Of a stretch of DNA of 64,000 bases, positions 50,498-59,972 are shown piece by piece (within the stretch, counting starts at the first letter, position 1; each line of letters opens with the position of its first letter). The notes under the pieces are model-generated. The model made no database searches. It had not been told where the DNA came from and saw only the letters and a program-made list of their open reading frames with translations. Where the stretch lies: positions 6,643,750-6,707,749 of the forward strand of contig NZ_CM007717.1 in the NCBI RefSeq assembly GCF_002019855.1, written 5' to 3'. This DNA comes from Streptomyces antibioticus (lineage in GTDB: Bacteria; Actinomycetota; Actinomycetes; Streptomycetales; Streptomycetaceae). A program made the position numbers and the translations under genes.

Positions 50498-52894
50498 ATG
50501 ACCGACGGCGCTCCCACCGGCACCCCCACCAAGATCACCCAGGGCTCACCCACCAAGGGCGGCATCGGCGAGTCGACGCTGCGCCCCGACGGCACCCTCA
50601 AGGTCACCGGCGAGTTCGCGTACTCCTCCGACCTGTGGCACGAGGACATGCTCTGGGGCCAGATCCTGCGCTCCACCGTCGCCCACGCCGAGATCGTCTC
50701 CCTCGACACCTCCGAGGCCCTCGCCACCCCCGGGGTGTACGCCGTCATGACGTACGACGACCTGCCGGCCGAGGTGAAGCACTACGGCCTGGAGATCCAG
50801 GACACCCCCGTCCTCGCCCACGGCAAGGTCCGCCACCACGGCGAGCCGGTCGCCATCGTCGCCGCCGACCACCCCGAGACCGCCCGCCGCGCCGCCGCCA
50901 AGATCAAGGTCGAGTACCGCGAGCTGCCCGTCATCACCGACGAGGCGTCCGCGACCGCCCCGGACGCGATCCTGGTCCACGAGAACCGCGACGACCACCA
51001 CATCGGCCATGTCCCGCACCCGAACATCGTCCACCGCCAGCCGATCGTGCGCGGCGACGCGGCCGCCGCCGCCCGCCGGGCCGACGTGATCGTCCGCGGC
51101 GAGTACACCTTCGGCATGCAGGACCAGGCGTTCCTCGGCCCCGAGTCCGGCCTCGCCGTGCCCGAGGAGGACGGCGGCGTCCATCTCTACATCGCCACCC
51201 AGTGGCTCCACTCCGACCTGCGCCAGATCGCGCCCGTCCTCGGCCTGCCCGAGAGCAAGGTACGGATGACGCTGGCCGGGGTCGGCGGCGCGTTCGGCGG
51301 CCGCGAGGACCTGTCGATGCAGATCCACGCCTGTCTGCTCGCCCTGCGCACCGGCAAACCCGTCAAGATCGTCTACAACCGGTTCGAGTCCTTCTTCGGA
51401 CACGTCCACCGCCACCCCGCCAAACTGACCTACGAGCACGGCGCCACCCGCGACGGAAAACTCACCCACGTCACGTGCCGGATCGTCCTGGACGGCGGCG
51501 CGTACGCCTCCGCCTCCCCGGCCGTCGTCGGCAACGCCGCCTCGCTCGGCATCGGACCGTACGTCGTCGACGACGTCGACATCGAGGCCATCGCCCTCTA
51601 CACCAACAACCCGCCCTGCGGGGCGATGCGCGGCTTCGGCGCCGTCCAGGCGTGCTTCGCCTACGAGGCGCAGATGGACAAGCTCGCCAAGGAACTCGGC
51701 CTGGACCCGGTGGAGTTCCGGCAGCTCAACGCCATGGAGCAGGGCAGCCTGCTGCCGACCGGCCAGCGGGTGGACTCACCCGCCCCGGTCGCCGAACTCC
51801 TGCGCCGCGTCAAGGCGATGCCGATGCCGCCGGAGCGCCAGTGGCTGTCGGCCGGCGAGGAGGCCGACGTACGGCAGTTGCCCGGCGGTCTGTCCAACAC
51901 CACCCACGGCGAAGGCGTCGTGCGCGGCGTCGGCTACGCGGTCGGCATCAAGAACGTCGGCTTCTCCGAGGGCTTCGACGACTACTCGACGGCCCGGGTC
52001 CGGATGGAGGTCGTCGCCGGGGAGCCCGTGGCCACCGTGCACACGGCGATGGCGGAGGTCGGCCAGGGCGGGGTCACCGTCCACGCGCAGATCGCCCGCA
52101 CCGAACTGGGCGTCGCCCAGGTCACCATCCACCCGGCCGACACCCGGGTCGGCTCCGCCGGCTCCACCTCGGCCTCCCGGCAGACCTACGTCACCGGCGG
52201 CGCCGTCCGCAACGCCTGCGAACTGGTCCGCGAGCAGGTCCTGGAGATCGGCCGCCGCAAGTTCGGCACCTACCATCCGGCCTGGGCCACCGCCGAACTG
52301 CTCCTGGAGGGCGGCAAGGTGGTCACCGACGGCGGTGAGGTCCTCGCCGACCTCGCGGACGTCCTCGGCGAGGAGGCCGTGGAGGTCGAGGAGGAGTGGC
52401 GGCACCGGCCGACCGAACCCTTCGACCTGCGCACCGGCCAGGGCAACGGCCATGTGCAGTACAGCTTCGCCGCGCACCGCGCCGTCGTGGAGGTGGACAC
52501 CGAACTCGGCCTGGTCAAGGTGATCGAGCTGGCCTGCGCCCAGGACGTCGGCAAGGCGCTCAACCCGCTGTCCGTCATCGGCCAGATCCAGGGCGGCACG
52601 ACCCAGGGTCTCGGGGTGGCCGTCATGGAGGAGATCATCGTCGACCCCAAGACGGCGAAGGTGCGCAACCCCTCCTTCACCGACTACCTCATCCCCACCA
52701 TCCTCGACACGCCGACCATCCCCGTCGACGTGCTCGAACTCGCCGACGACCACGCCCCGTACGGGCTGCGCGGCGTCGGCGAGGCACCCACCCTGTCGTC
52801 CACCCCGGCGGTCCTGGCGGCCGTTCGCGCGGCGACCGGGCTGGAGCTGAACCGCACGCCGGTCCGGCCGGAACACCTCACCGGCACGGCGTAG
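50498..52894 (+). CDS. Xanthine dehydrogenase molybdopterin-binding subunit
   Basis: The 798-residue protein is the large, molybdenum cofactor-binding subunit. Typical blocks are GQILRSTVAHAEI, GVGGAFGGREDLSMQ, NPPCGAMRGFGAVQACFAYE, AEVGQGGVTVHAQIA, and LRGVGEAPTLSSTPAV with the catalytic Glu near residue 760. It hydroxylates hypoxanthine or xanthine to urate, but substrate range cannot be told from sequence. It starts 4 bp after the iron-sulphur subunit stop. Confidence 0.94.
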   Translation: MTDGAPTGTPTKITQGSPTKGGIGESTLRPDGTLKVTGEFAYSSDLWHEDMLWGQILRSTVAHAEIVSLDTSEALATPGVYAVMTYDDLPAEVKHYGLEIQDTPVLAHGKVRHHGEPVAIVAADHPETARRAAAKIKVEYRELPVITDEASATAPDAILVHENRDDHHIGHVPHPNIVHRQPIVRGDAAAAARRADVIVRGEYTFGMQDQAFLGPESGLAVPEEDGGVHLYIATQWLHSDLRQIAPVLGLPESKVRMTLAGVGGAFGGREDLSMQIHACLLALRTGKPVKIVYNRFESFFGHVHRHPAKLTYEHGATRDGKLTHVTCRIVLDGGAYASASPAVVGNAASLGIGPYVVDDVDIEAIALYTNNPPCGAMRGFGAVQACFAYEAQMDKLAKELGLDPVEFRQLNAMEQGSLLPTGQRVDSPAPVAELLRRVKAMPMPPERQWLSAGEEADVRQLPGGLSNTTHGEGVVRGVGYAVGIKNVGFSEGFDDYSTARVRMEVVAGEPVATVHTAMAEVGQGGVTVHAQIARTELGVAQVTIHPADTRVGSAGSTSASRQTYVTGGAVRNACELVREQVLEIGRRKFGTYHPAWATAELLLEGGKVVTDGGEVLADLADVLGEEAVEVEEEWRHRPTEPFDLRTGQGNGHVQYSFAAHRAVVEVDTELGLVKVIELACAQDVGKALNPLSVIGQIQGGTTQGLGVAVMEEIIVDPKTAKVRNPSFTDYLIPTILDTPTIPVDVLELADDHAPYGLRGVGEAPTLSSTPAVLAAVRAATGLELNRTPVRPEHLTGTA

Positions 52895-53093
52895 CACACG
52901 AGTTGCCGGGGCGGCGCACGGAACGTCACACGCTCCGCGCGCCCGCCCGGCGCATCCCAGATCGTTCGTCTCGGGCCGTCCCCCGGGTCGTGCGGCCGAC
53001 CCACCTTCCCAAATCCCGCAGCCATGCAGGTGGTTGACGTGCCGTCAGGCCGTCGTGCGCGGGTGCCCCTATGAACCTTGGGAGCAGGCCCAC

Positions 53094-54551
53094 ATGACCC
53101 AGCAGTCACTGGAACCGACCACCACCGCCGACGACGGGGGCGAGAGCCCCGGCGCCCCGGCCGGACGGTCCTGGCTCGACCGGTACTTCCGCATCTCCCG
53201 GCGCGGATCCACGGTCGCCCGCGAGGTGCGCGGCGGTGTCACCACCTTCATGGCGATGGCGTACATCCTGCTGCTCAACCCCGTGATCCTGTCCGGCAAG
53301 GACGTCGGCGGCGACACGCTCGGCCGGCAGGCGCTGATCACCGCGACCGCGTTCGCCGCCGCCCTCAGCACCCTGCTGATGGGCTTCGTCGGCAAGGTCC
53401 CGCTCGCCCTGGCCGCCGGACTGTCCGTCTCCGGCGTCCTCGCCTCCCAGGTCGCCCCGGAGATGACCTGGCCGCAGGCGATGGGCATGTGCGTGATGTA
53501 CGGCGTCGTCATCATGCTCCTGGTCGTCACCGGCCTCCGCGAGATGATCATGAACGCGATCCCGCTCGCCCTCAAACACGGCATCACCATGGGCATCGGC
53601 CTGTTCATCGCCCTCATCGGCTTCTACAAGTCCGGCTTCGTGCACCAGGGCGAGGCGACCCCGGTCACCCTCGGCCCGAAAGGCGAACTGACGGGCTGGC
53701 CCGTGCTGTTGTTCGCCGCCACCCTGCTGCTGATCTTCATGCTCCAGGCCCGGAACGTCCCCGGCGCCATCCTCATCGGCATCGTCGGCGGCACGGCCGT
53801 CGCCGCCGTCCTCAATGCCACCGGTGCCGTCGACCCGGACCAGTGGGCGGCCGGCGCCCCCGAACTGCACGGCGGCGCCCTGTCGATGCCCGACTTCTCG
53901 CTCTTCGGGCACGTCGAGTTCGGCGGCTGGGGCGAGGTCGGCGCGATGACCGTCGGCCTGATCGTCTTCACGCTCGTCCTGGCCGGGTTCTTCGACGCGA
54001 TGGCCACCATCATCGGCGTCGGCACGGAAGCTCAACTCGCCGACGACAAGGGCCGGATGCCCGGACTGTCCAAGGCCCTGTTCATCGACGGCGCGGGCGG
54101 CGCCATCGGCGGTGTGGCGGGCGGCTCCGGGCAGACCGTCTTCATCGAGTCCGCCACCGGGGTCGGCGAGGGCGCCCGCACCGGCCTGTCCTCCGTCGTC
54201 ACCGGCGCCCTCTTCGCCGCCTGTCTGTTCTTCACCCCGCTCACCGCGATCGTCCCGCAGGAGGTCGCCTCCGCCGCCCTGGTCGTCATCGGCGCGATGA
54301 TGCTGATGAACGCCCGGCACGTCGACTGGGCCGACCGCGCCACCGCCGTCCCGGTCTTCCTCACCGTCGTCCTGATGCCCTTCACCTACACCATCACCAC
54401 GGGCGTGGCCGCCGGAGTCGTCTCCCACGTCGCCATCAGGACCGCCCAGGGCAAGGCACGGGAGATCGGGCCCTTCATGTGGGTCCTCACCGTGGTCTTC
54501 CTGATCTATTTCGCCCTCTCGCCCATCGAGGGCTGGCTGGGCGTGCACTAG
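53094..54551 (+). CDS. NCS2 (AzgA-type) purine permease
   Basis: The 485-residue membrane protein has about 12-14 predicted helices and family motifs: VRGGVTTFMAMAYILLLNP at the first helix, GKVPLALAAGLSVSG, LKHGITMGIGLFIALIG and GGSGQTVFIESATGV. It should import hypoxanthine, guanine or adenine by proton symport. ATG 53094 follows a GGGAGC site. The gene follows the dehydrogenase after 199 bp and precedes xdhC, suggesting one purine-use unit. Confidence 0.92.
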   Translation: MTQQSLEPTTTADDGGESPGAPAGRSWLDRYFRISRRGSTVAREVRGGVTTFMAMAYILLLNPVILSGKDVGGDTLGRQALITATAFAAALSTLLMGFVGKVPLALAAGLSVSGVLASQVAPEMTWPQAMGMCVMYGVVIMLLVVTGLREMIMNAIPLALKHGITMGIGLFIALIGFYKSGFVHQGEATPVTLGPKGELTGWPVLLFAATLLLIFMLQARNVPGAILIGIVGGTAVAAVLNATGAVDPDQWAAGAPELHGGALSMPDFSLFGHVEFGGWGEVGAMTVGLIVFTLVLAGFFDAMATIIGVGTEAQLADDKGRMPGLSKALFIDGAGGAIGGVAGGSGQTVFIESATGVGEGARTGLSSVVTGALFAACLFFTPLTAIVPQEVASAALVVIGAMMLMNARHVDWADRATAVPVFLTVVLMPFTYTITTGVAAGVVSHVAIRTAQGKAREIGPFMWVLTVVFLIYFALSPIEGWLGVH

Positions 54552-54590
54552 CCGTTCCCTCCCCGAACCCGCCGCCAAGGAGACCGAGAC

Positions 54591-55742
54591 ATGCTCGACA
54601 TCGCCGAGGAGCTGAACCGATGGGCCGCGCAGGGCCGTGACTTCGCCGTCGCCACCGTGGTCGCCGTCGGCGGCAGCGCGCCCCGCCGGCCCGGCGCCGC
54701 CCTCGCGGTCGACGCCGACGGCACGGCGATCGGCTCGGTCTCCGGCGGCTGTGTGGAGGGCGCGGTGTACGACCTGTGCCGGCAGGCCCTGGAGGACGGC
54801 GAACCCGTCCTCGAACGCTTCGGCTACAGCGACGACGACGCCTTCGCCGTAGGTCTGACCTGCGGCGGGGTCATCGACATCCTCGTCACCCCGGTGCGGG
54901 CCGACGACCCGGTCCGCCCGGTCGTCACGGCCGCCCTCGCCGCCGCCGCGAGCGGTACGGCGGCCGCCCTGGCCCGGGTGGTGTCCGGCCCCGCGGACCT
55001 GGTCGGCCGCGCCCTGCTGATCCACCCCGACGGCCGGTACGACGGCGGACTCGGCGCCCACCCCGAACTCGACCGCACCATCGCCGCCGAGGCCGGCGCC
55101 TTCCTCGACGCGGGCCGCACCGGCACGCTGGAGATCGGCGCCCAGGGTTCCCGCTGCGGCGCCCCGCTCACCGTCCTCGTGGAGTCCGCCGTGCCCCCGC
55201 CCCGCATGATCGTGTTCGGCGCGATCGACTTCGCGTCCGCGCTGGTCCGCGTCGGCAAGTTCCTCGGCCACCACGTCACGGTGTGCGACGCCCGGCCCGT
55301 CTTCGCGACCAGGGCCCGCTTCCCGGAGGCGGACGAGATCGTCGTGGACTGGCCGCACCGCTACCTGGAGCGCACGCGGGTGGACTCCCGCACCGTGCTG
55401 TGCGTCCTCACCCACGACGCCAAGTTCGACGTCCCGCTGCTCCGCCTCGCGCTGCGGCTGCCGGTCGCCTACGTCGGCGCGATGGGGTCACGCCGCACCC
55501 ATCTGGAGCGCAACGAACGGCTCCGCGAGGTCGGCGTCACCGAACTCGAACTGGCCCGCCTGCGCTCACCCATCGGCCTGGACCTCGGCGCCCGCACACC
55601 CGAGGAGACGGCCCTGTCGATCGCCGCGGAGATCGTCGCGAACCGCCGCGGCGGCACCGGCGTCCCCCTCACCGGCGCCCACACCCCGATCCACCACGAC
55701 GCGACATCGGCCCCGACGGGGCGGATCGGGTCGGTGGCGTGA
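54591..55742 (+). CDS. xdhC: XdhC family molybdenum cofactor insertion protein
   Basis: The 383-residue protein has the XdhC/CoxI N-terminal domain (FAVATVVAVGGSAPRRPGAALAVDADG, VSGGCVEGAVYD, LTCGGVIDILV) and a Rossmann-like C-terminal domain (MIVFGAIDFASALVRVGKFLGHHVTVCDAR, LPVAYVGAMGSRRTH). It matures the molybdenum cofactor and delivers it to xanthine dehydrogenase. In the glycine-rich segment the usual G-A-G is G-A-I, so nucleotide binding may be modified. It sits 39 bp after the permease stop. Confidence 0.92.
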   Translation: MLDIAEELNRWAAQGRDFAVATVVAVGGSAPRRPGAALAVDADGTAIGSVSGGCVEGAVYDLCRQALEDGEPVLERFGYSDDDAFAVGLTCGGVIDILVTPVRADDPVRPVVTAALAAAASGTAAALARVVSGPADLVGRALLIHPDGRYDGGLGAHPELDRTIAAEAGAFLDAGRTGTLEIGAQGSRCGAPLTVLVESAVPPPRMIVFGAIDFASALVRVGKFLGHHVTVCDARPVFATRARFPEADEIVVDWPHRYLERTRVDSRTVLCVLTHDAKFDVPLLRLALRLPVAYVGAMGSRRTHLERNERLREVGVTELELARLRSPIGLDLGARTPEETALSIAAEIVANRRGGTGVPLTGAHTPIHHDATSAPTGRIGSVA

Positions 55743-55952
55743 GGGGCCGGGTCATGGAGTGGGCCACCGGCACCAGGGCACACGCTCTGATCCGGCCCGA
55801 CGTGACGTCAGCTCCCCGGTGACGCGGAGCGGTTCGGTGTGTGAGCGGGGGGGGGAGCCGTTGCATCGGCGGGGTCGAGTCCGGGCGTGCCGGTGTCAGC
55901 CGGTCGGGCGGGGCGGCGGGGACCGGCACCCGTGTCCGCGCGCGCCCAGCCG

Positions 55953-57236
55953 TCACGCTCCCGCGTCGGCCCCCGCCGGGCCGATCGGCTCGGCGTCCTG
56001 AACCCGCACCACCGGCTGGTCGGGCCAGGTGAACGCGTAGGCGGGGTCGCCGCCTCCGCAGACGCGGGCGTACCGCAGCAGTTCGCGGACGATGCCCGCG
56101 TTGCCCATCGCCCACCCGGTCTCCGGTTCCAGCGTGCTCGGGTCGGCCTTGTGCTCGACGTTGGACCAGCGGGCCCCCTCGGCGTCCCGGGTCGCCCGTG
56201 CGAGCAGGTCCGCCACCAGTACCCCGGCGAAGTCCCCGGAGTCGCCCTGCTCGGCCATCCGGTCGCAGGCCAGCGCCAGCACGCCCGAAGTGCCGCAGCA
56301 GCGGCCGTTGTTGTCCCAGAAGCCGGGACGGAGGCGCTGCGGTAGTCCGGAGCCGGTGACCGTGTGCCAGCACCGGTCGGCGAGTTCCGTCCACCCCGGA
56401 TCGCCGAGGACGTCCCGCAGCAGCCGGAACACCTGGGCGTCCCCGGCCGGGCCGTGACACCAGCCGTAGCTGTACCGCTGGACGACATCGGGCCGGTACT
56501 GCGGCGCGGAGTGCGGTATCAGCAGCCCGTCGGGACCGCCCTCGTCGCGGGACACGGCGTCCGCGACCCCGGCCCGCGCCAGGTCGACCAGATCGGCGCG
56601 CCCGGCTGCCGCCCCGACCGAGGCGAGCGCGTAGGCGATCCCGAGCGTGCCGTGCGAGACATGGTGCAGCCGTTCCGGCACCCCGGCCCGGAACTCCCAG
56701 GTGACCCCCGCCGCCGTCGGCTCGGCGGTGCGCGCGTACGGCTCCAGGGCGAGGAGCGCCAGCTCGGGGTCCCCGGCGGCCCAGGCGCCCAGTCCGATCC
56801 CCGCGTTGCCGCCCATCAGCTCGAACAGCTCGCCCCAGCGCGTTCCGTCGAACCGCGACCGCACCCCCGCCAGCGCCCGCCCGGCCGCCGCGTCGGCCTC
56901 CGGACAGTCCAGCGCGCGGTGCACGGCACGCAGCACGAGCGCGATCCCGGTGCGGCCGAAGTACAGGGAGTCGTCGTCGTGTCCGTCGACCGCGTCGGCC
57001 AGCGAACGCGCCGCGCGCACGGCGACGTCGGCGTACCGGTCGTCCCCGAAGTGCCGCCATGCCTCCAGGAGTACGGGGACCACCCCGGCGGTGCCGTTGT
57101 AGAGCATCGGGTCGACCTCGTCGTCCGACGGTCCGACCGGCCAGCCGAGCCCGCCGCGCCCCGTGTCCCGCGCGGCCCCGAGCAGCCATCGCAGACCGTC
57201 CGCCGCCAGCGCCTCGACCTCACCCGTGTCCGTCAT
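55953..57236 (-). CDS. Stand-alone LanC-like protein with CCG zinc motif
   Basis: The 427-residue protein is an alpha/alpha-barrel of the LanC lanthionine cyclase type. LYNGTAGVVPVLLEAW, SHGTLGIAYALASV and MGNAGIVREL are the GxxG repeat motifs. The zinc-site candidates are the Cys in YGWCHGPAG near residue 259 and CCG in GRCCGTSG near 315, where most LanC proteins have Cys-His-Gly. No lanthipeptide precursor, dehydratase or transporter is next to it. It starts 43 bp after an SRPBCC gene and may act with it. The role is unknown. Confidence 0.87.
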   Translation of the reverse strand: MTDTGEVEALAADGLRWLLGAARDTGRGGLGWPVGPSDDEVDPMLYNGTAGVVPVLLEAWRHFGDDRYADVAVRAARSLADAVDGHDDDSLYFGRTGIALVLRAVHRALDCPEADAAAGRALAGVRSRFDGTRWGELFELMGGNAGIGLGAWAAGDPELALLALEPYARTAEPTAAGVTWEFRAGVPERLHHVSHGTLGIAYALASVGAAAGRADLVDLARAGVADAVSRDEGGPDGLLIPHSAPQYRPDVVQRYSYGWCHGPAGDAQVFRLLRDVLGDPGWTELADRCWHTVTGSGLPQRLRPGFWDNNGRCCGTSGVLALACDRMAEQGDSGDFAGVLVADLLARATRDAEGARWSNVEHKADPSTLEPETGWAMGNAGIVRELLRYARVCGGGDPAYAFTWPDQPVVRVQDAEPIGPAGADAGA

Positions 57237-57279
57237 GGCGCCACCCTGACATCCGGTCGCCCCCGCTGACCAGCGGGTT

Positions 57280-57720
57280 TCAGGGGCGGCGCAGCAGCCG
57301 GTTGACCGCCTGCCCGTACATCCGCCGGGAGGCCGAGCCCAGCAAAGGATCGGCGGCGGACGGCAGCGGACGCACCCGCAGTTCCTCCCGCCAGATCACC
57401 CGGGCCCGGCCGCCGGGACCGGGCCGCACCTCGATCTCGGCCCAGCCCCTGACGATCCGGCCGCGCTTCTCCAGCCGGCACAGCCCGGGTTCGTCCCCCA
57501 CGGGCGGACACCACACGGTGACCTCCATCCGGTCGTCGACGGCGAGCGGTCCGACGCCCGTGCGGGCGACGAACACCGTGCCCTCGCGGGTCGGCGGCGG
57601 AGTGACGACGGTGACGCGCGTCAGCGGGACCACATCGCCGTGCCGGTGCCACTCGGTGAGCCGGCGCCACGCCTCCTCCAGGGGGAGCGGGACCGTGCGT
57701 TCGAGCTGGAAGGTGACCAC
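57280..57720 (-). CDS. SRPBCC (START-like) family protein
   Basis: The 146-residue protein has the SRPBCC pattern: an opening helix-strand VPLPLEEAWRRLTEWHRHGDV, DRMEVTVWCPP and RVIWREELRV, with the long C-terminal helix. Such proteins bind hydrophobic ligands or act as cyclases, but no ligand can be told here. The GTG 57720 start is weakly supported by a purine-rich site. It precedes the LanC-like gene by 43 bp in the same direction, so the two likely form an operon. Confidence 0.8.
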   Translation of the reverse strand: MVTFQLERTVPLPLEEAWRRLTEWHRHGDVVPLTRVTVVTPPPTREGTVFVARTGVGPLAVDDRMEVTVWCPPVGDEPGLCRLEKRGRIVRGWAEIEVRPGPGGRARVIWREELRVRPLPSAADPLLGSASRRMYGQAVNRLLRRP

Positions 57721-57815
57721 ACCTGTGATCGTAGGGAGTTCACGGCGCGGGGCGGACGGTTCCCCCTCGCCTCACACAGTTGGCGCAGTCCTACGGCCCC
57801 TCGCGGCCGGGTCGC

Positions 57816-59270
57816 TCACTGCGTGTGGAAGGTGGCGTCCGCCCGGTCGGTCGCCGTGCCCGGCGTCTGTACGTACAGGAAGTGGTCGTGGTGACGGACG
57901 TACCGGCCCGGGTAGTTGTACGACTCGAAGGAGACGCCCGTCGTGTCCGCGAGGCCCGTCCGGCGGTGGAAGGCCGCGTCGGCGGCGAAGGCGGCCGTGC
58001 CGTCGTTCCGCTCCAGCCACACCTCGAAGTTCCGGTGCCGCAGGTAGTGGCCGGGGTAGTTGGCGGACTCCAGCGACACCGTGCCCGTGCCGGCCAGCCC
58101 GGTCACCACGCGGAACTGCGAGTCCGCGAGCGGGCTGACACCCGCCTCGATCCTGGCGCGGAACTCCCAGTGCCGGACGAAGCGGTCGGGGTGGTTGGCG
58201 GACGAGAAGCGCTGCGGGGTGACCCCGTCGGCGACCGGGATGCCGAAGTCGGGGGTGCCGTCGGCCTTCCAGTACACCTTCTGCACCCGGGTGCGGCGGT
58301 TGGGGTCGTTCAGCGGATCGCCGCTGATCTCCCGGTAACCGCGGTCGTGGTAGACGAGGATGTCCGACGTCCCGTCCTCGGACACGGTGAACGAGTTGTG
58401 GCCCGGCCCGTACTGCGAGGTCGCCTCGCTCGACCTGAACACCGGCGACGTGCTCTTCGTCCAGGAAGCGGGGGAGGTGAGGTCGGCCGTCGCGGACGCG
58501 GTGAGCATGCCCAGGCAGTAGTTGGCGTCGGTGGCGCTCGCCGAGTAGGTCAGGAAGACCTTGCCGCCGCGCTGGATCAGCGCGGGCCCCTCGTTGACCT
58601 TGTACCCCACGGTCTCCCAGGACAGCGTGGGTTGCGAGATCTCCGCCGGAGTCCCGCTGATCGTCCAGGGGTTGGCCAACCGGGCGATGAACAGGCTGGT
58701 GTTGTTGTCCTCGGCCGGATTGCGCTGCGCCCACGCGAGATAGCGCACTCCGCCCACGACGAAGGTCGTGGCGTCGAGCGAGAAGCTCTCCCACGTGGTC
58801 CTGATCTGCCCCTTCTCGGTCCAGGCGGCGGTCAGCGGGTTGGCGCCGGTGCCCTCCAGGACGTACATCCGGATCGCCCATACGTCGTCGGTGGCGCCGG
58901 CCGCGAAGTACACGTACCACCTGCCCTCGATGAAGTGGATCTCCGGCGCCCAGATGTGAGCGCCCATGACGCCGCTGCTGTGCCTGGTCCAGATGGTCAC
59001 CTCCTGGGCGGTCGAGAGCCCCTGGAGGGTGGTGGCCCGGCGCAGCACGATGCGGTCGTACGCGGGGACCGTGGCGGTGAAGTAGTAGTAGCCGTCGGTG
59101 TGTCTGACGATGTGCGGGTCGGCGCGTTGAGCGGCGATCGGGTTGGTGTAGGTCACGGCGGGGGATTCGGGTGCGGCGGCGTGGGCGGGGGTGGCGGGTG
59201 CGCCGGTGAGCAGGGCCGCGAGGGTGACGAGGACGGTCAGTAACAGGCGGGCGGGTGCGGGTCTCGACAT
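57816..59270 (-). CDS. Secreted GH43 arabinofuranosidase-like enzyme with AbfB/CBM42 domain
   Basis: The 484-residue precursor has a signal peptide ending near PAHA. The GH43 five-bladed propeller has YTNPIAAQRADPHIVRHTDGYYYF (catalytic-base Asp), WAPEIHFIEGRWYVYFAA, and VNEGPALI (catalytic-acid Glu). The last 135 residues form an arabinose-binding CBM42/AbfB trefoil (SANHPDRFVRHWEF, SANYPGHYLRHRNF, SYNYPGRYVRHHDH). It should release arabinose from arabinan or arabinoxylan. ATG 59270 follows GAGAGG. A GTTCG-N6-CGAAC palindrome lies about 50 bp upstream. Confidence 0.92.
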   Translation of the reverse strand: MSRPAPARLLLTVLVTLAALLTGAPATPAHAAAPESPAVTYTNPIAAQRADPHIVRHTDGYYYFTATVPAYDRIVLRRATTLQGLSTAQEVTIWTRHSSGVMGAHIWAPEIHFIEGRWYVYFAAGATDDVWAIRMYVLEGTGANPLTAAWTEKGQIRTTWESFSLDATTFVVGGVRYLAWAQRNPAEDNNTSLFIARLANPWTISGTPAEISQPTLSWETVGYKVNEGPALIQRGGKVFLTYSASATDANYCLGMLTASATADLTSPASWTKSTSPVFRSSEATSQYGPGHNSFTVSEDGTSDILVYHDRGYREISGDPLNDPNRRTRVQKVYWKADGTPDFGIPVADGVTPQRFSSANHPDRFVRHWEFRARIEAGVSPLADSQFRVVTGLAGTGTVSLESANYPGHYLRHRNFEVWLERNDGTAAFAADAAFHRRTGLADTTGVSFESYNYPGRYVRHHDHFLYVQTPGTATDRADATFHTQ

Positions 59271-59313
59271 TGCCTCTCCCATGGTCAGCATGGTCGTGTG
59301 GTCAGCATCGTGT

Positions 59314-59329
59314 GTTCGTAATTTCGAAC
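59314..59329. promoter_or_regulatory. GTTCG-N6-CGAAC operator candidate before GH43-CBM42
   Basis: GTTCG (59314-59318), TAATTT and CGAAC (59325-59329) form an inverted repeat, followed by another GTTCG half-site at 59333-59337. The site lies 44-60 bp before the start codon of the arabinofuranosidase-like gene. It has the same half-site and spacing as the importer operator at 24306-24321. Confidence 0.55.
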
Positions 59330-59456
59330 TAGGTTCGCAACCCCGGCCAGAAGATAGGGGCTGGGCATGACCCCGTCAACGCTCGTGAACGACCGTCCCG
59401 CACCGCCCGTACCACTGGACAGCCGTCATGTCGCAGACTCGAACACGGAGAGGCAC

Positions 59457-59963
59457 GTGCCACAGCAGTCGCAGCCCGCACCCCCCGGCCGCAGCAGATC
59501 CCTCGCCCGCCCCCTGCGCGCCGCCGCGCTCGTCGCCGGGCTGGCCCTGCTCCCGCTGGCCACGGCGTGCGGAGCGGGCGCGGACGCCGCCAAGCCGGCG
59601 GAGGACAAAGGCGCGTCGCGGCTCTCCGCCACGCCCGCCGCCGGGGTGGTCGCCCCGCCGAAGGTCGAGGTGATCGCCGGTCTGCTCGGCTGCGAGCCCG
59701 CGATCCGCACCGAGGCCGACGAACTCCGCGAGGGCACCTGCCGCTCCGCGAAGGCGAACTACCTCATCACGACCTTCCCGGCGGAGAAGTTCAAGCTGAC
59801 CTGGCTGGACTCCGCGAGCATCTACGGCGGCACCTATCTGGTCGGCCCGCGCTGGGTGGTCAGCGGACGCCCCGAACTGCTGGAGCCCGCCCGGGAGAAG
59901 GTCGGCGGCGACATCCAGCAGCTCCGGGGCATGAACGACGCCACCGCACCCGGCGCCCCCTGA
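59457..59963 (+). CDS. Lipoprotein of unknown function
   Basis: The 168-residue precursor has a basic N-terminus, a hydrophobic stretch (LRAAALVAGLALLPLATAC) and the lipobox LATAC. The mature domain has two Cys (LLGCEPAI, EGTCRSA) likely forming a disulphide, and YLITTFPAEKFKLTWLDSASIYGGTYLVGPRWVV, a pattern seen in small Streptomyces lipoproteins. GTG 59457 follows GGAGAGG. It is convergent with cbiO with 9 bp between stops. Confidence 0.82.
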   Translation: MPQQSQPAPPGRSRSLARPLRAAALVAGLALLPLATACGAGADAAKPAEDKGASRLSATPAAGVVAPPKVEVIAGLLGCEPAIRTEADELREGTCRSAKANYLITTFPAEKFKLTWLDSASIYGGTYLVGPRWVVSGRPELLEPAREKVGGDIQQLRGMNDATAPGAP

Positions 59964-59972
59964 GGACGCCCG

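Noticed and set aside
55754..55822. 22-codon ORF near the LanC-like gene as a lanthipeptide precursor
   Set aside because: It has no Cys and few Ser/Thr residues, lacks a leader-core pattern and overlaps no good ribosome site.
57816..59270. Possible lanthipeptide biosynthetic cluster at 55.9-59.3 kb
   Set aside because: Only a LanC-like protein and an SRPBCC protein are present. No dehydratase, precursor, protease or exporter was seen.
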